Shown: positions 49,264 to 60,877 of the stretch, piece by piece
How the letters are laid out: each line of letters starts with the position of its first letter
Numbering within the stretch: the stretch's first letter is position 1
Source of the DNA: Epiperipatus broadwayi
Lineage: Eukaryota > Onychophora > Udeonychophora > Euonychophora > Peripatidae
DNA length: 64,000 nucleotides
NCBI GenBank assembly: GCA_028023455.1
Contig: JAQFVV010000281.1
Location: forward strand, 1,179,042-1,243,041
Reading direction: 5' to 3'
Position numbers and translations under genes: made by a program
The notes under the pieces: generated by a model
Seen by the model: only the letters and a program-made list of their open reading frames with translations
Databases searched by the model: none
What the model was told of the DNA's origin: nothing

Positions 49264-51944
49264 CTAATATATATATATATATATATATTGTGAGAGTACC
49301 ATATGAGCCTCACCTAAAACAATTTGTGTTTCTTTGTGAATTTAACTGTGCCTATATCGAATCAACAGATATAAATAACTTACACCTATCTTAAGCTTTT
49401 CATGTATCAGCTATATATATAAACTAGTTAGTATTAAAAGAATAATTCTAAAAATGAATAATTCTAATTTTTTTATATTCACACATAAATAAATGTTTCT
49501 AACTAATAGTATTTTTTTATTAACCAAAACTTGACATTTGACAAAGCCTTAAGTCATCATTGCATTTTATCAGTTGAAACAAAGGAAATAAATGTTTAAA
49601 GTTCATTACAAATTGTATATTTTAAACAATAGAGAGCGTGAGCATGATTATGTGATATGCTTGCAGAAATTGATCCAAGTATAAAAACGAACTAATATTA
49701 TTATAACAATAATCTTCTATTTAGTTATCAAGGCAAGAACTACGTCTGTAAATTTAAATGTGTTCTAATTTAGAACACATTTAATAAAAAAAAGAAAATT
49801 CAATATTTTAAAACCTGCTTCAAGTAATTAATTTACTGCCTTTAATATTATAAAGAACTATAAAAAAAAATAATCAGTGTAATTAACAAGGTTATAAAAA
49901 TTATCAACTTCTTCGAAATGAGTTTACAAAATATATATTTAAGAAGACAAAAATTTATAAAGATGTTCTTTGGCTAGATAATTTATGCCAGGGATTTCTG
50001 CTGATGTTTTAAACCTGAACATGTAAACTTATTCCTACTTAATTAACGCCTAAAATATAATCATTGTAATTCTCATTTAAAAAGCTGCCTTAATATTGGG
50101 GTATTATATTGAAGAAGATGCTAAATATTTTACTACACAAATATTTAAAAGAATGAATATCTGGATTGCCTCTTCAAAGGATGATCAATGAACTTTATGT
50201 TTCAACATTCATCGCCATCTTATTTCGTCTAAGGAAGGATATAAAACCATTATTCTTTCTCATCTTGGATTACTTTATTGCATATTTTAATAACCCTTAA
50301 ACTTTATTTCCTTTGTGGATAATTATATTTACTTAGAAAAATTACTTCGTATATGAAAGTGGAGAACTGATAAGATGAACATTTTATTTTTTTTATTTAT
50401 TTAATAAAATTTAGATGTTGATATTTTGATATATACTCTGATGAAAATGACGGCTGACAAAGGTAAAAGTTTTTAAATTATTTCAATTTGGAAGTAAGTT
50501 TTATTATATTCCAAATTGACTCTTACATGACAATTAACATAATTTCTTTTAAACATACATAACTAATATCAGAATACATTCTATTATTAATCTAGTGTGA
50601 ATGGATTTTATCTTAGATAGACATATAACACACACTGAATCATTTTAATGACAATACGTAGATTTATAACGTATCGTGTATTATTAATTATACACATGAT
50701 TTTAAATTATATATATTGTGCCATTACAATTTGGTCACTAGACAAATTTATAGTAATGTGCATGTACAAAAGGTAAAACAAAATCATCATCACAATTTTA
50801 TATAACCATAAAAGAAGCTGTAGGGCATCCAAGTTCAAACCCTACAAGGTCCAGTTCTAAAAGCTTTAAACAGAGAAAGAATGGGTCAACAATTACATGC
50901 TATACTTGTTTGTGTGTTGATAGAAAGGTAATACACACATTTAAACTATTTAATATTTAATTTTTCTTTAAAAAGCAAAGTTATAATGCATACATATAGG
51001 CAATGTATGTGTAAATTATTTAATTGTTTTATATTTCAAATATTAAACATTTTAACTTTCTTTAAAACTAACCTATGCTTGATCAATTCTAATATTTTAT
51101 TCTATGCTTTTATTTTGCTTTTCTTTAATTATAATTGGGATTTAAAAGTTACAGATTTAATTAAATAATTGGGTTATAATTACTAAGCTAGCAATTATAG
51201 TATTTAAGGTTAGTTTATGAATGATTTGAAAGAATGAAGGATGTGTGTACATTACATACAAAATTTTACATTTCCTAAATATTGAAAGAAAAGGAAGTAT
51301 TAAATCTGTTAAATTATTTTTTTTGTACAATTGTTTGTTAAAAGAGGAAATCTGTTTAATCAGATATCAATCTTTGTAGCAATTTTTTTTTTGTAAATAA
51401 TTGTTTTTCACTTTGGAAGCTTATAATGGGTCAGAACTAAAATTGTGAAATTGTCTTATCTCAAGATCTAAAGAAGGAATCTCAAAGATTTGAAGTGTTA
51501 CCTGGATGTAAAAAAAGAAAAAAAGAGAAAAGAAAGGAAATAAGGATTGAGTCTATTTTTTTTAAACAAAAGTGTCTGGAAAAAGGATTAAATTTTTCAG
51601 TTGAAAAATAATTTAGTTGAAAATAAATTACAGATCTAATTAAAACAAATTTGTCCAAAAATAGCAAGTGATGCTATCTCTGATTGGTTAAGGTAGCTAA
51701 AAATTGGATATAAAAAGCTGTCTTGAATTATTATTAGATTATTGTGATTGATTCAGATTGTTAAACTATCAAATTGAATGCTGAAAATATAAAAAAATGT
51801 CTTGCTAGAAAAATTATATGTATGTCCCATCGGTTCCGGACCATCTGGGGAAGCTGCACATCACATAGGAAAGAAAAGATGTCTAAAATAATATTCTACA
51901 CCTTTCAACTGACCAGAGAAATAAGATGTTTTTAATAGAAGGAA
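49264..51944. other. AT-rich accessory DNA, no gene seen
   Basis: It begins with a (TA)n tract where module similarity ends. A tRNA B-box-like GTTCAAACCCTAC near 50830 may mark an old SINE, but no A box was found. The rest shows no terminal repeats or real ORFs. Confidence 0.4.
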
Positions 51945-52372
51945 GAAAGCATTCACCTGCATTCAAAGAAGATGAATTAATCTACTGATAAATATTAATC
52001 ATCAAGTCCAATTAATTGTTACAACAACTGATTTTAAACTCAAGAAAATTTACAAATGTGAAAACAACTGCTGTATTTCATCTACATGCTTGACAGGAAG
52101 AGAAGAAAAATTAATATAATGATTTCCAAATTATCCACTAAAGCAAATAACCTCAATAGAAAGCATTCACCTGCATTCAAAGAAGATGAATTAATCTACT
52201 GATAAATATTAATCATCAAGTCCAATTAATTGTTACAACAACTGATTTTAAACTCAAGAAAATTTACAAATGGGAAAACAACTGCTGTATTTCATCCACA
52301 TGCTTGACAGGAAGAGAAGAAAATTTAATATAATGATTTCCAAATTGTCCACTAAAGCAAATAACCTCAATA
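51945..52372. repeat. Tandem duplication of a 214-bp unit
   Basis: 51945-52158 and 52159-52372 are nearly identical, with a few base differences. No coding content. The junction is exact, so the duplication is recent. Confidence 0.8.
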
Positions 52373-53883
52373 GAGTCATCATCATTAAATAGTTATACAC
52401 CTCAAGAAAGAGATTGTTCCCACATAAAACAGAAATAGTAGCTGCAGAAATATAGACAAGTTTGAACCCTTGGAAATTCGCCACAAACAAAAGATCGGTA
52501 ATATGACTTTTTATATCTATTTTTTTATGATATCAGTCTTAATAAACATTTTAGCAATAAAGTGGTATATTTTATTTAAAGAACTTTTAAAGACTATTCA
52601 GATCAATTAAAAACAAGAATGTCTTACTAAAAATAACTTTGAGCTTCATAAATGACCTTGAATGTATGAAAATTATTTGTTTATTAATTTTACAATATTA
52701 ATGTGTAAAACAATTTTTTTTATGGTGTTATGATTTTAGTTTTAACTGATATATTATTATTATTTTGGTTTTTAATAATATTTTGTTATTATGGGATAAA
52801 ACACGTACATACATAATGATATTTTATATGTGTATAATTGCGACTGAATGTGAAATAATGAGTAGTATTAGAATATTAGATTATTTTATTTCAAGTTCAG
52901 TATAGATTTCAGCGCTTGGAAGGGAGGGGGAGATAATGATTTAAAACTCTTTTCTAAAACTTGCTCTTTCAATTCTACTAACATTTTTTCTTTTACATTC
53001 TATTTACATGTTGGATTTTTAAAGTATGTGTGCTAATGAGCAGATAATATTTTTTTTTTATACTTTTCTCATGGAGTGAAAATCATGGTCAATGTGACGT
53101 CCAACTTAATACAAATACATTTGAAGGGAAAGGGGGAAGAACTTAAACTTAATCTGAGGATTGTTATATAATCAATTATTATTATTATTATTCATGTCAA
53201 TTTTCATATTTATCTAGAAATTTTTCTGTATATGTTAGAAATGTAGTAATAAATATTAGTTTGTTTTATTAAACGAGGCGTATATATTTCATTAAGTGTA
53301 GTCTTGGTTAAGTGTGATTATTCATCATCATCAATGGTTGAATATTAGTTATTTAAGATATAAGTAAATATGCTAAAATTAAGCAATAATTATGAATTTC
53401 TTTATAAAATTTAGTTTTATGTTTAGGCTTAGTCCTAGAGCTGTAGTTGAAACCCTTGTCATTATCGTTATTATTATTATCATCATCATCATCAACGTTT
53501 TAATTAATGAGCTGTTTAACTGTTTAAAGGCCATAAATAAATATTGATTTTATAATATTTAGTGATCTCTTAGTATTATTATAACCACATCCCATCATCT
53601 ATTTCATGCAAGGATGAGTGAATTGCCATCCTAAATTAGTTATATATAATCTGAGCTAGTGAACTTATAAAAATATTGAAACACATTTGTTATGTTAAGA
53701 TCTGAGAAATGATTTATGTTCAATGAACTCCACTGTGGTTTAAAGATGTTTTACTTTTACCTAACTATTAGTGCTTCTAGTGATATGGCTCAAAAAGCAA
53801 AATCTCTCATTTTTATTAGAAATAAAGTACCAAAAAGGGATTCAAACCCGGTACATGTGAAAGGTTATCAGATATAACCGTGT

Positions 53884-53910
53884 CTAGATTCAGATAATCT
53901 AGTGGCGCCC
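53884..53910 (+). repeat. Hairpin plus TGGCGCCC motif, copy 3 of 3
   Basis: CTAGATTCAGATAATCTAG forms a 7-bp stem directly followed by TGGCGCCC (53903-53910). Stem bases differ from the copies at 13381 and 7653 but pairing is kept. A B-box-like GGATTCAAACCCGG lies about 50 bp upstream. Confidence 0.5.
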
Positions 53911-54762
53911 TGCTAGACCATATTCACTTAGTATTTGTTTAAACATGCACTTAACATCAAACCAAGGAATGAAAGTGGATAAAACCTACTGCCTGTATAC
54001 CTGAGTTATATTTTATTGAATTACTAGTGTACTCACTTCACGTGATTTCATATATACCTGGTTATTAATAATTTGCCCATAATTTGCTTATAATTCTTGA
54101 TAGTGTTATATTTTGAACCTTTACTTAATATCTTGATATTGGGACTCCTTTACTCAGATATTATAATATCTTTTGATCATCATTTAATTTTTGAATTTAC
54201 TTAGTTATATCTTTTGAACACTTTATTTAGGTTACAATATAAATATGTAAATGATTACATTATTTTTTTTGAATATTAAATAATTTATTAGTGTATGTAT
54301 ATAAGCACAGATTATCATTCTAAATTTTAATATTTTTATTATTTATATGGTAATATTTTTGTTTCTATTACGGATTAAAATGTGTTAAACTTGATTTTAA
54401 AATTAAACAGGTCTCATTTGTTTATTTTATTTAGTCATTTTATAAAACCAATAATTATAAATATACATACTCATGCATATATATGTTGAATCAATTTAGT
54501 GATTTAATATTTATAAAGAAGTTATATATAGCTTATATTAAATTTATTATTACTATGGGATATTTGTGGAAATGCCTGAAGAGAGTCGATTGCAATTTCT
54601 ACACTGAGCTCGAATTCCGAGAGTAACGAGGTTATTAATAGAGGAGTGAATTGGATTATATTTTAAATCACATCATCCATGGCATTCTATAAGAAGATTC
54701 AAAGTCCAACTATAGTTAGATGTGACTTCCTCGAGTCCTGAAAAGGATCATCCTGTTATACA

Positions 54763-54784
54763 TGGCGCCCATACTTAAGGCATG
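54763..54784 (+). promoter_or_regulatory. Candidate primer-binding site of a third LTR element
   Basis: TGGCGCCCATACTTAAGGC begins with the tRNA-Lys octamer and is preceded by TTATACA, a possible LTR end. A Gag-like ORF follows 313 bp on. No matching LTR was found downstream, so the element is truncated or its LTR limits were not recognised. Confidence 0.4.
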
Positions 54785-55097
54785 AAACAGTAGTTTTTCA
54801 TTAATTAAATCCATAGTTTAAAAAAAAATTATATGAGTATGTTGTGAATTGGTAAAAACACTGAATAATAAATAATAGAGACCACAGATAAGTCAATCGC
54901 TTTAAAATAAATAAATAAATATGATTATAGTTTGGGCATTAAAATATATATTATAACAACATCTTATAAAAGTAGGAAAAATAGTATTACATTTAGGGTC
55001 ATAAGCACAGCATGAAATCTTATGGTATATATTAAATTATTACTTTGAAAGGAAAGTAACTTATATTTATATATATAACAGTAGAAATTTTTTGTTA

Positions 55098-55847
55098 ATG
55101 ATAACTAGAAGTGGGAAAAAGCTAATAATAATGGAAATAAAAAGTTTCAAAGAATCTTTAAGTAATAAAGATAGTGAAATAGAAATTACTTCAATTAATG
55201 ATGAACAAAGGTCTTTACAAGTCCTAATGTCTGAGGGGTCTGTAGAAGAAGTTGAACATCCTTCACAAGTTCACATGACAGATCAAATATTACCCCAAAT
55301 ACAAAAGGTAACTGAAGCTATAATAGTACAACCTCAAGGAAGTGATAATTATATGACTCAATTGGTCCGAATGATGATGGAAATGAAAGCTGATATAAAT
55401 AATATAAAAGCTGATATGAATAATATGGCAACCAAAGCTGATATAATTAATATAAAAGCTGATATAAATAATATAAAAGCTGATGTGAATAATATGGCAA
55501 CCAAAGCTGATATAAATAATATAAAAGCTGATATGAATAATATAAATGCTGATATAAATAAAATGAATGCTGATATGAAGAGAGAAATGGCTAGAATAAA
55601 TGATAATATGGTAACTAAAGTTGATATGGAAGTGAAATTAAGAGAAGACATAATTTCTATAAAAGAAAAATTAAAAAAAGATGATGAGATGATTATCCAC
55701 CACTCAAGTGAACCTCAACAAGCCATTATCTTACAAAATAATATGCCTGGTTTTATTTTTGAAACTAATAATGGCACTAAACATTATTTTATTGCTAAAA
55801 CTTTACTTGCCCATGAATCTTCTAGTGGTTTGACTCTTCAAGTTTAA
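55098..55847 (+). CDS. Gag-N-terminus-like coiled-coil protein with heptad repeats
   Basis: 249 codons from the first ATG; the frame is open six bases further but has no earlier ATG. It starts MITRSGKK, like MQTRSKAK of the intact gag at 26286-27881, then has an acidic region. From about residue 90 to 160 come DNA-level tandem heptads of the type KADINNI and KADMNNM, broken regularly by an inserted Ala-Thr, predicting a long coiled coil. The C-terminal 45 residues (MPGFIFETNNGTKHYFIAKT) are not recognised; no capsid domain or zinc knuckle follows. It may be the truncated gag of a third non-autonomous LTR element, supported by the upstream primer-site-like sequence. An independent gene is possible. 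The frame is intact. Confidence 0.5.
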   Translation: MITRSGKKLIIMEIKSFKESLSNKDSEIEITSINDEQRSLQVLMSEGSVEEVEHPSQVHMTDQILPQIQKVTEAIIVQPQGSDNYMTQLVRMMMEMKADINNIKADMNNMATKADIINIKADINNIKADVNNMATKADINNIKADMNNINADINKMNADMKREMARINDNMVTKVDMEVKLREDIISIKEKLKKDDEMIIHHSSEPQQAIILQNNMPGFIFETNNGTKHYFIAKTLLAHESSSGLTLQV

Positions 55848-55849
55848 TT

Positions 55850-56640
55850 TTTATTGACAAAAGGTTGTTTTTCGGTGTAGTTTCAAATAGTAATTTGGTT
55901 TATGTTTAAATAAGTTACTGTCTTACTTTGATTGGTTTACATTTGTTTGACACTAATTATTGGGAGGGGTGTTTTTTGTGTGTACAGTTGTAGACAATTA
56001 TTGGGTGAAGGGGTGGGTTAACCATTTAAACAATAGTAGTTTACGTTACTTTTAGTGGTGGTGTACATTTGATTGCTGACAATAGTGAGAGGGGTGGGTG
56101 TTTTTGGATGATGATTAAATACTAATTTACCTTCCTTTTTATTTTACATTTGATTGCCAACAGCAATTATTTGGAGAAAGGGTTTTTTTTGTGTGTGTAT
56201 GTTTAAATCAAAATTGAAGTTACTTTTATTTATTACATTTGATTGACAACCGATTGATTTTTTTTGTTTATAAATTATTGTTTTGGTTTCCCAAAAACCT
56301 AATATTTTTGACAATGGGACAATAATAGTTCTTAATTTGATTATTATTGACAAGAAAGGATCTGTTTTGGTGTACGTTTAAATAGTAATTTGGGTTGTGT
56401 TTAAATAGTAATACTGTTTTTAAAAATTTAAGTGACAAAATTAAAGAAACAATGGGGTTTTTTTTTAATGGATCTTTAAATAATAATTTTCTTTACTTTA
56501 ATTTGTTTACATTTGATTGACAACAATTAGTGGGAGGGGTGTTTTTGTATATTTTTAAAAAATAATTTACATTTTTTGGTTAACAACAATTATTGTGTGT
56601 GTATGTTATGTTACTTTATTTATCAATTTGGTTAATAATA
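55850..56640. repeat. Degenerate minisatellite, unit about 100-120 bp
   Basis: Phrases such as ACATTTGATTGACAAC, GGGAGGGGTGTTTTT and GTGTGTATGTTTAAAT recur six or seven times with indels. It lies directly after the 55098-55847 ORF, where a 3' LTR would be expected. No coding content. Confidence 0.6.
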
Positions 56641-57530
56641 TTTACTGGTAGACATTTCAATATCATTAATGGCATGCTGTATGGTCAACTTGTCATGGCT
56701 CTGGTAATGCAGCAAATGTAAAGACTTGACAAAAGGTATTTGAAATCCCTCAAACCAGTTGCCTTTTCAAAGTGCACATTTCTTTCGGCAAGAACAAGAC
56801 TTACAAATGAAAGTCCAAAGATCTTTACGGACCTCAAGTCTCATACATTCGCCGCACAAACATTTTTTTTTCTTTCAGCAGGATGTTTTTCTGCTGTAGA
56901 AATGTTACAGCACTGATGGATTCCATGTCTGGCAATTCCCATCTTTTCATATTTTCTGTTTTCAAATTTGCCGTACTTTTTGTCTTAGAAAATTTCTCGC
57001 TGAAACGTGACTCAAAGCGTGATCTTTAAAATATTACCCTAACCCACTGTAATTGAAAATTTAGGAGGAATATAAATTTATGAGGAACAATCAAGATACT
57101 GTTAAAATTGTTAAAATGTTACAGCACATCAATTCGTCTTAAAAAAAAGGTACCAATGAAAATTTAAATAATTTTGACACGATCAAATTAATAGACCCTC
57201 GTACGATATTGTTACATCAAATACATAACACAGCATTATGATATAGTGCATGACACAAACAACTATGGTATTTTCCTCTGCTTTTAGCATCGGAAAAAGC
57301 CACACCATTAGCTGCTAAGCCAAGTTAACATTCTTTCTAGATTTTATCGTAGAAAGAAGACTTAACTCCGAGTTAACAGTCTACCTTTTAGCATAGAAAG
57401 AAGACTTAACTCCGAGTTAACAATCTTTCTAGGATTTATTTTAAAAAGAATGCTTAAAGGCTTGGGTGCGGCCATGGAAACTGCATATTTCTAGAAATTT
57501 AGCTAGAAATCCTACCTCTAGCGGCTGACA
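56641..57530. other. Accessory DNA with a short tandem/palindromic cluster
   Basis: No gene recognised. At about 57345-57435 a unit of about 60 bp containing GTAGAAAGAAGACTTAACTC and the palindrome TTAACTCCGAGTTAA is repeated twice. This resembles the subterminal repeats of DNA transposons, but no TIR could be paired. Module intron resumes near 57531. Confidence 0.4.
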
Positions 57531-58040
57531 TGAAGGATCAGATGACAAACAATTTATATATTAAATATTGTTTCCAAGCTGAAATATATATTTGCTTTCA
57601 ATGTCAAATTATTTGTATTAAAAGCACTTCATGTTTTTATGTCTTTATTAACGATGTGAAAAATATATTTGTAATTTTTCCCATCACACTTGAAAATATC
57701 CGACATTATTATTCATCTTAAAAAAACCAACAACAATAAATTGAATATCACGTTTAAATAAGTATACTAGTTTCTCAACCGATAAAAAGCTTGTAAACAT
57801 TTTGCATCTTTATTACAAGATTGGCAATGGCAATGAATGTATGTCAGAAATATTATGCGTATATAGAATGAATTGATAAAATAAGCCTTATATTAATTGT
57901 AGTCAAAGATAATAGAGATTTAATGTATTCATTTGGATAAACTGAAAGAACAATTCGATAAATCTGTCATGAAATTTATTTACATTTTTGCAGTACCTGT
58001 AATTATATCTTCCAGTTAGGGCAGAATAAGTTAGGGGTCA
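57531..58040 (+). other. Module-e intron, left part
   Basis: It aligns with 5000-5540 and 16086-16475. The PLE is inserted at its TA tract (about 58046-58059), and intron continues at about 60776. Confidence 0.6.
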
Positions 58041-58214
58041 AAACATATATATATATATTAATGAAACTTAAATATATTCCAAACAACGGTAAACAATTTA
58101 TAATATTATATAAATAAAAACTCATAAAGAAATATTTTTGATTATATTCATAATCATTTTCAACTCAACTTTCAAAATGGAATCATCAATTACCAACTGG
58201 AAACACATGTCGAT

Positions 58215-58565
58215 TTAAATATCCCACAATTCATTAATCCTAACATTTGCTGATTGTCTGTTTATTATCGTATTTTTATACCTACTAATAAAAACTGTCT
58301 CTTTAATTTTTCTTATTTCATTATCTCTCTCTTGGCTTAAAATTTTTATTTTATTTATATCAAAATTAAACCTAAAATTACAATTCCTATCATGATCATA
58401 AAAAACAGATTCAGTATATAACTTGACTTCATTATTATTATCATTATATATCTGTATATTTTTCAAAACTCTTTTATACAACAATTTATGTTCTTTAATT
58501 TTTTTCTCCATATTACATCTAGATTTCCCTACATATGATAAGTTATACCCACAAAAAATTCTATA
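58215..58565 (-). pseudogene. PLE GIY-YIG endonuclease domain
   Basis: The frame upstream of the first Met reads IYRIFCGYNLSYVGKSRCNM and then EKKIKEHKLLYKRV, the GIY-YIG core with its Arg and Glu-containing helix. It ends INRQSANVRINELWDI, like the 3' ends at 38258 and 48790. A one-base frameshift separates it from the RT ending at 58568, so an undamaged element would make one fused protein. The domain would nick target DNA to prime reverse transcription. Confidence 0.8.
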
Positions 58566-58567
58566 AA

Positions 58568-59520
58568 TTATATTAAATTATTTTTTTCTAACTTATCTTT
58601 TGAATTAGTAACTATTCTATTTAAATTACCTGATCCATAAAATGAAACATTATGTATACTATTATAAACTTTTTTCATAAATTTTACTTGCTTATTATTA
58701 TAAAAAGGCAAAGAAATCCACTTCTTACTCTCTATTTCTTCATCACCAGTATTTCTATTAATTTTCTTACTAAATTGACAAACCACTTGATAAATTTCTT
58801 TTATATTGTAACCTACACTTAATAATTCACTTATATAATTTTCAATATTTTTATTTTTATCACATGCATATTTACACAAAATATTATTTCTATGTAAAAA
58901 AGACCTAAAACCAGCCATTTCATAATTATGTGGCACTTTAGATAAATATGGAATATACCCTCTGGTTTCAATAGGTTTAATAAACAATTTATAATCAATC
59001 GTATTATTGTTCCTTGAAATTATTAAATCTAAATATTTAATACTGTTATTATATTCTTTCTCCATAGTCCAGATAAGACCTTTTAATTTATTATATTCAT
59101 CAAAAATTTTATCAATCATTTCTGAAGAAGCACATATAAAAACATCATCCACATATCTCGTATATATCTTAATATTTCCCATAAACATAAATTTGTTTAA
59201 AATCTTTTCTTCATAATATGACAAAACAAAACTGCATAACTGTGCCACCATTGGTAATCCCATTGGCCATCCTTTACTCATCTTATAAAATTTACCATTA
59301 AAGGATGCAACAATATTTTGTTCAATAAAATTTAAAGCCTTCATCAGAAAACATATTAATTGATTATCCACTTTCTTCTCCAATAAAGCTTGATGAATTA
59401 TTTTAATTGAATCAACTCTATCAATAGATCCATACATTTCAGAAACATTCAATGACACTAAAACATCATTACAGTCCAAACTTAAATCTTTAATTTTTTC
59501 AACGAAATCAAATGATGATT
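58568..59520 (-). pseudogene. PLE reverse transcriptase core
   Basis: The open block is 303 codons, without an ATG at its upstream edge. Visible motifs: the motif-A region SLNVSEMYGSID (residues 9-20), motif B-like GWPMGLPMVAQL (70-81), motif C YVDDVF (109-114), motif D/E region IKYLDLIISRNN, then the PLE linker (KYACDKNKNIENYISELLSVG). In motif A the catalytic aspartate is Asn, codon AAT; the decayed copy at 39400-39480 has TFD there. The YVDD aspartates are intact. A frameshift near 59517 joins it to the upstream block. With motif A lost, it should be inactive. Confidence 0.82.
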
Positions 59521-59762
59521 GTTACAGAATATTTTCCAAATCCAAGTAAATCTTGTAAAATTTTAGCTACATATTTACTAGTTTTATACATAAAAGACCC
59601 TCCAAAATCCAAAATTATTCTAAGGGGATAACCTTCTTTATGTAATTTTACATTAGCAAATACACGTGGACAAATAGCACTTGAAAGATATGATGAATAA
59701 TACACATTATCATTTATTCCTTTATTCTTTGCCTTTAATAAAATGTTATTAATTAATTTCAT
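59508..59762 (-). pseudogene. PLE RT fingers region
   Basis: 84 codons include ICPRVFANVKLHKEGYPLRI and ILDFGGSFMYKTSKYVAKIL, equivalent to the fingers motifs (PRxYGxPKIHK...PLRPI) of PLE RTs. The frame overlaps the end of the upstream block by four bases (ATGA) and is lost near 59517. Both junctions are probably single-base frameshifts in a once continuous ORF. Confidence 0.78.
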
Positions 59763-60510
59763 TCTTTCTCTGAATCAACATTACATTTATCAATCAATTC
59801 AAAATTTAATTTTTCCATTTGTAAAATAACTCCTTGAACATATTCATTATTTGAAACCAAGCACATCCGTAAACCTTTGTCTTCCTTTAAGCAAATCAAT
59901 TTATCTTTCATTAATTGCTTTTTAAATAATCCAATAACTCTTTTCCATGAATTATCATATTTATTAGAATTTTGTAAATTAACATCCTTAATAATTTTAT
60001 TAAACTCCTCTACAGTCATTAATTTTCCATCATAAGAATTTTGAACTGATGATATAATCTCCAGTTTATAGTCATCAACTATATGACCCACATATTTAGA
60101 ACCAAATCCTAATACATACTTTTGTATTAATTTCAAATCACATGACGATAAATTGACACAATTTATACTACGATCAATTTTTGAATATTTTTTATTAAAT
60201 AAAAAAATAGTCTTATTATCAAATTTATTCTTTTCTTTAATATAAAATTTATCATAATAATTTTGACATATCTTTTTAAATTCAAAACAATATTCAAAAT
60301 TATTCAATCCAATAAAATGATTAATAACCTTTAAATACTTCCGATTATTAAACAAATATTGCTTATTTCTTCTAATATTTTCAAGCAACATATTACGTTT
60401 CACTTCAAAAATAAAACTAGCTTTCAAATCCAGCGATTTATTATATTTAAAGCAGCAGCAATTCGGGAATATTTTAAATAACTTACAATCTTTCAAAAAT
60501 TCCAATCGAC
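59759..60510 (-). pseudogene. PLE N-terminal region
   Basis: 248 open codons without an initial ATG; a stop lies shortly upstream at about 60525. It contains LIQKYVLGFGSKYVG and LICLKEDKGLRMCLVSNNEY, the latter matching the KxDKG block that opens PLE reverse transcriptases. The N-terminal half is Lys/Asn/Phe-rich and specific to PLEs. A truncated homologue is at 47744-48179. Confidence 0.78.
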
Positions 60511-60600
60511 ATAATAATCTTTAAACACATCTTTTTCCATTCTTTAAACAACCATATCTTATTCATATATTTCGTATCCATTAATCACGTAACATTAACA

Positions 60601-60774
60601 CAATAAAACAAAATAAATGTCCGCTAATATTAATAATACAATAACGAAACTTAAATATATTCCAAACAACGGTAAACAATTTATAATATTATATAAATAA
60701 AAACTCATAAAGAAATATATTTAAGTTTCGTTATTGTATTATTAATATTAACGGACATTTATATTGTTTTATTA
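60601..60774. repeat. PLE 5' terminal hairpin enclosing a pseudo-LTR copy
   Basis: Arms 60601-60660 and 60716-60774 are inverse copies with a few mismatches. The loop carries most of the 73-bp direct repeat also found at 58063-58135. Hammerhead ribozymes occur in this part of many PLEs, but I could not find the CTGATGA core here. Confidence 0.7.
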
Positions 60775-60877
60775 TATATATATAATTTATAATTTTATAC
60801 AGATTAAAAAACGATTGCTATAAAATTTATTAAAAAAGATACAAGTAAATTGTGTTATTATTATTTTTAATTATTAG

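Larger units (their letters stand above)
58046..60785 (-). mobile_element. Nearly complete Penelope-like element
   Basis: Inserted in a TA tract of the module-e intron. A 73-bp direct repeat bounds it (58063-58135 and 60646-60718), the pseudo-LTR arrangement typical of PLEs. The right copy sits in the loop of an inverted repeat (arms 60601-60660 and 60716-60774). The coding strand is minus, with N-terminal region, RT and GIY-YIG endonuclease in the usual order in four open blocks separated by small frameshifts. Coding capacity is about 730 residues, within the normal PLE range. Confidence 0.85.

Noticed and set aside
55358-55651. 97-codon minus-strand ORF with repeated FISAFIL segments
   Set aside because: It is the antisense reading of the heptad repeats of the 55098-55847 ORF.
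60601-60774. Hammerhead ribozyme in the PLE terminus
   Set aside because: CGAAAC is present near 60645, but no CTGANGA core at a suitable distance was found on either strand.
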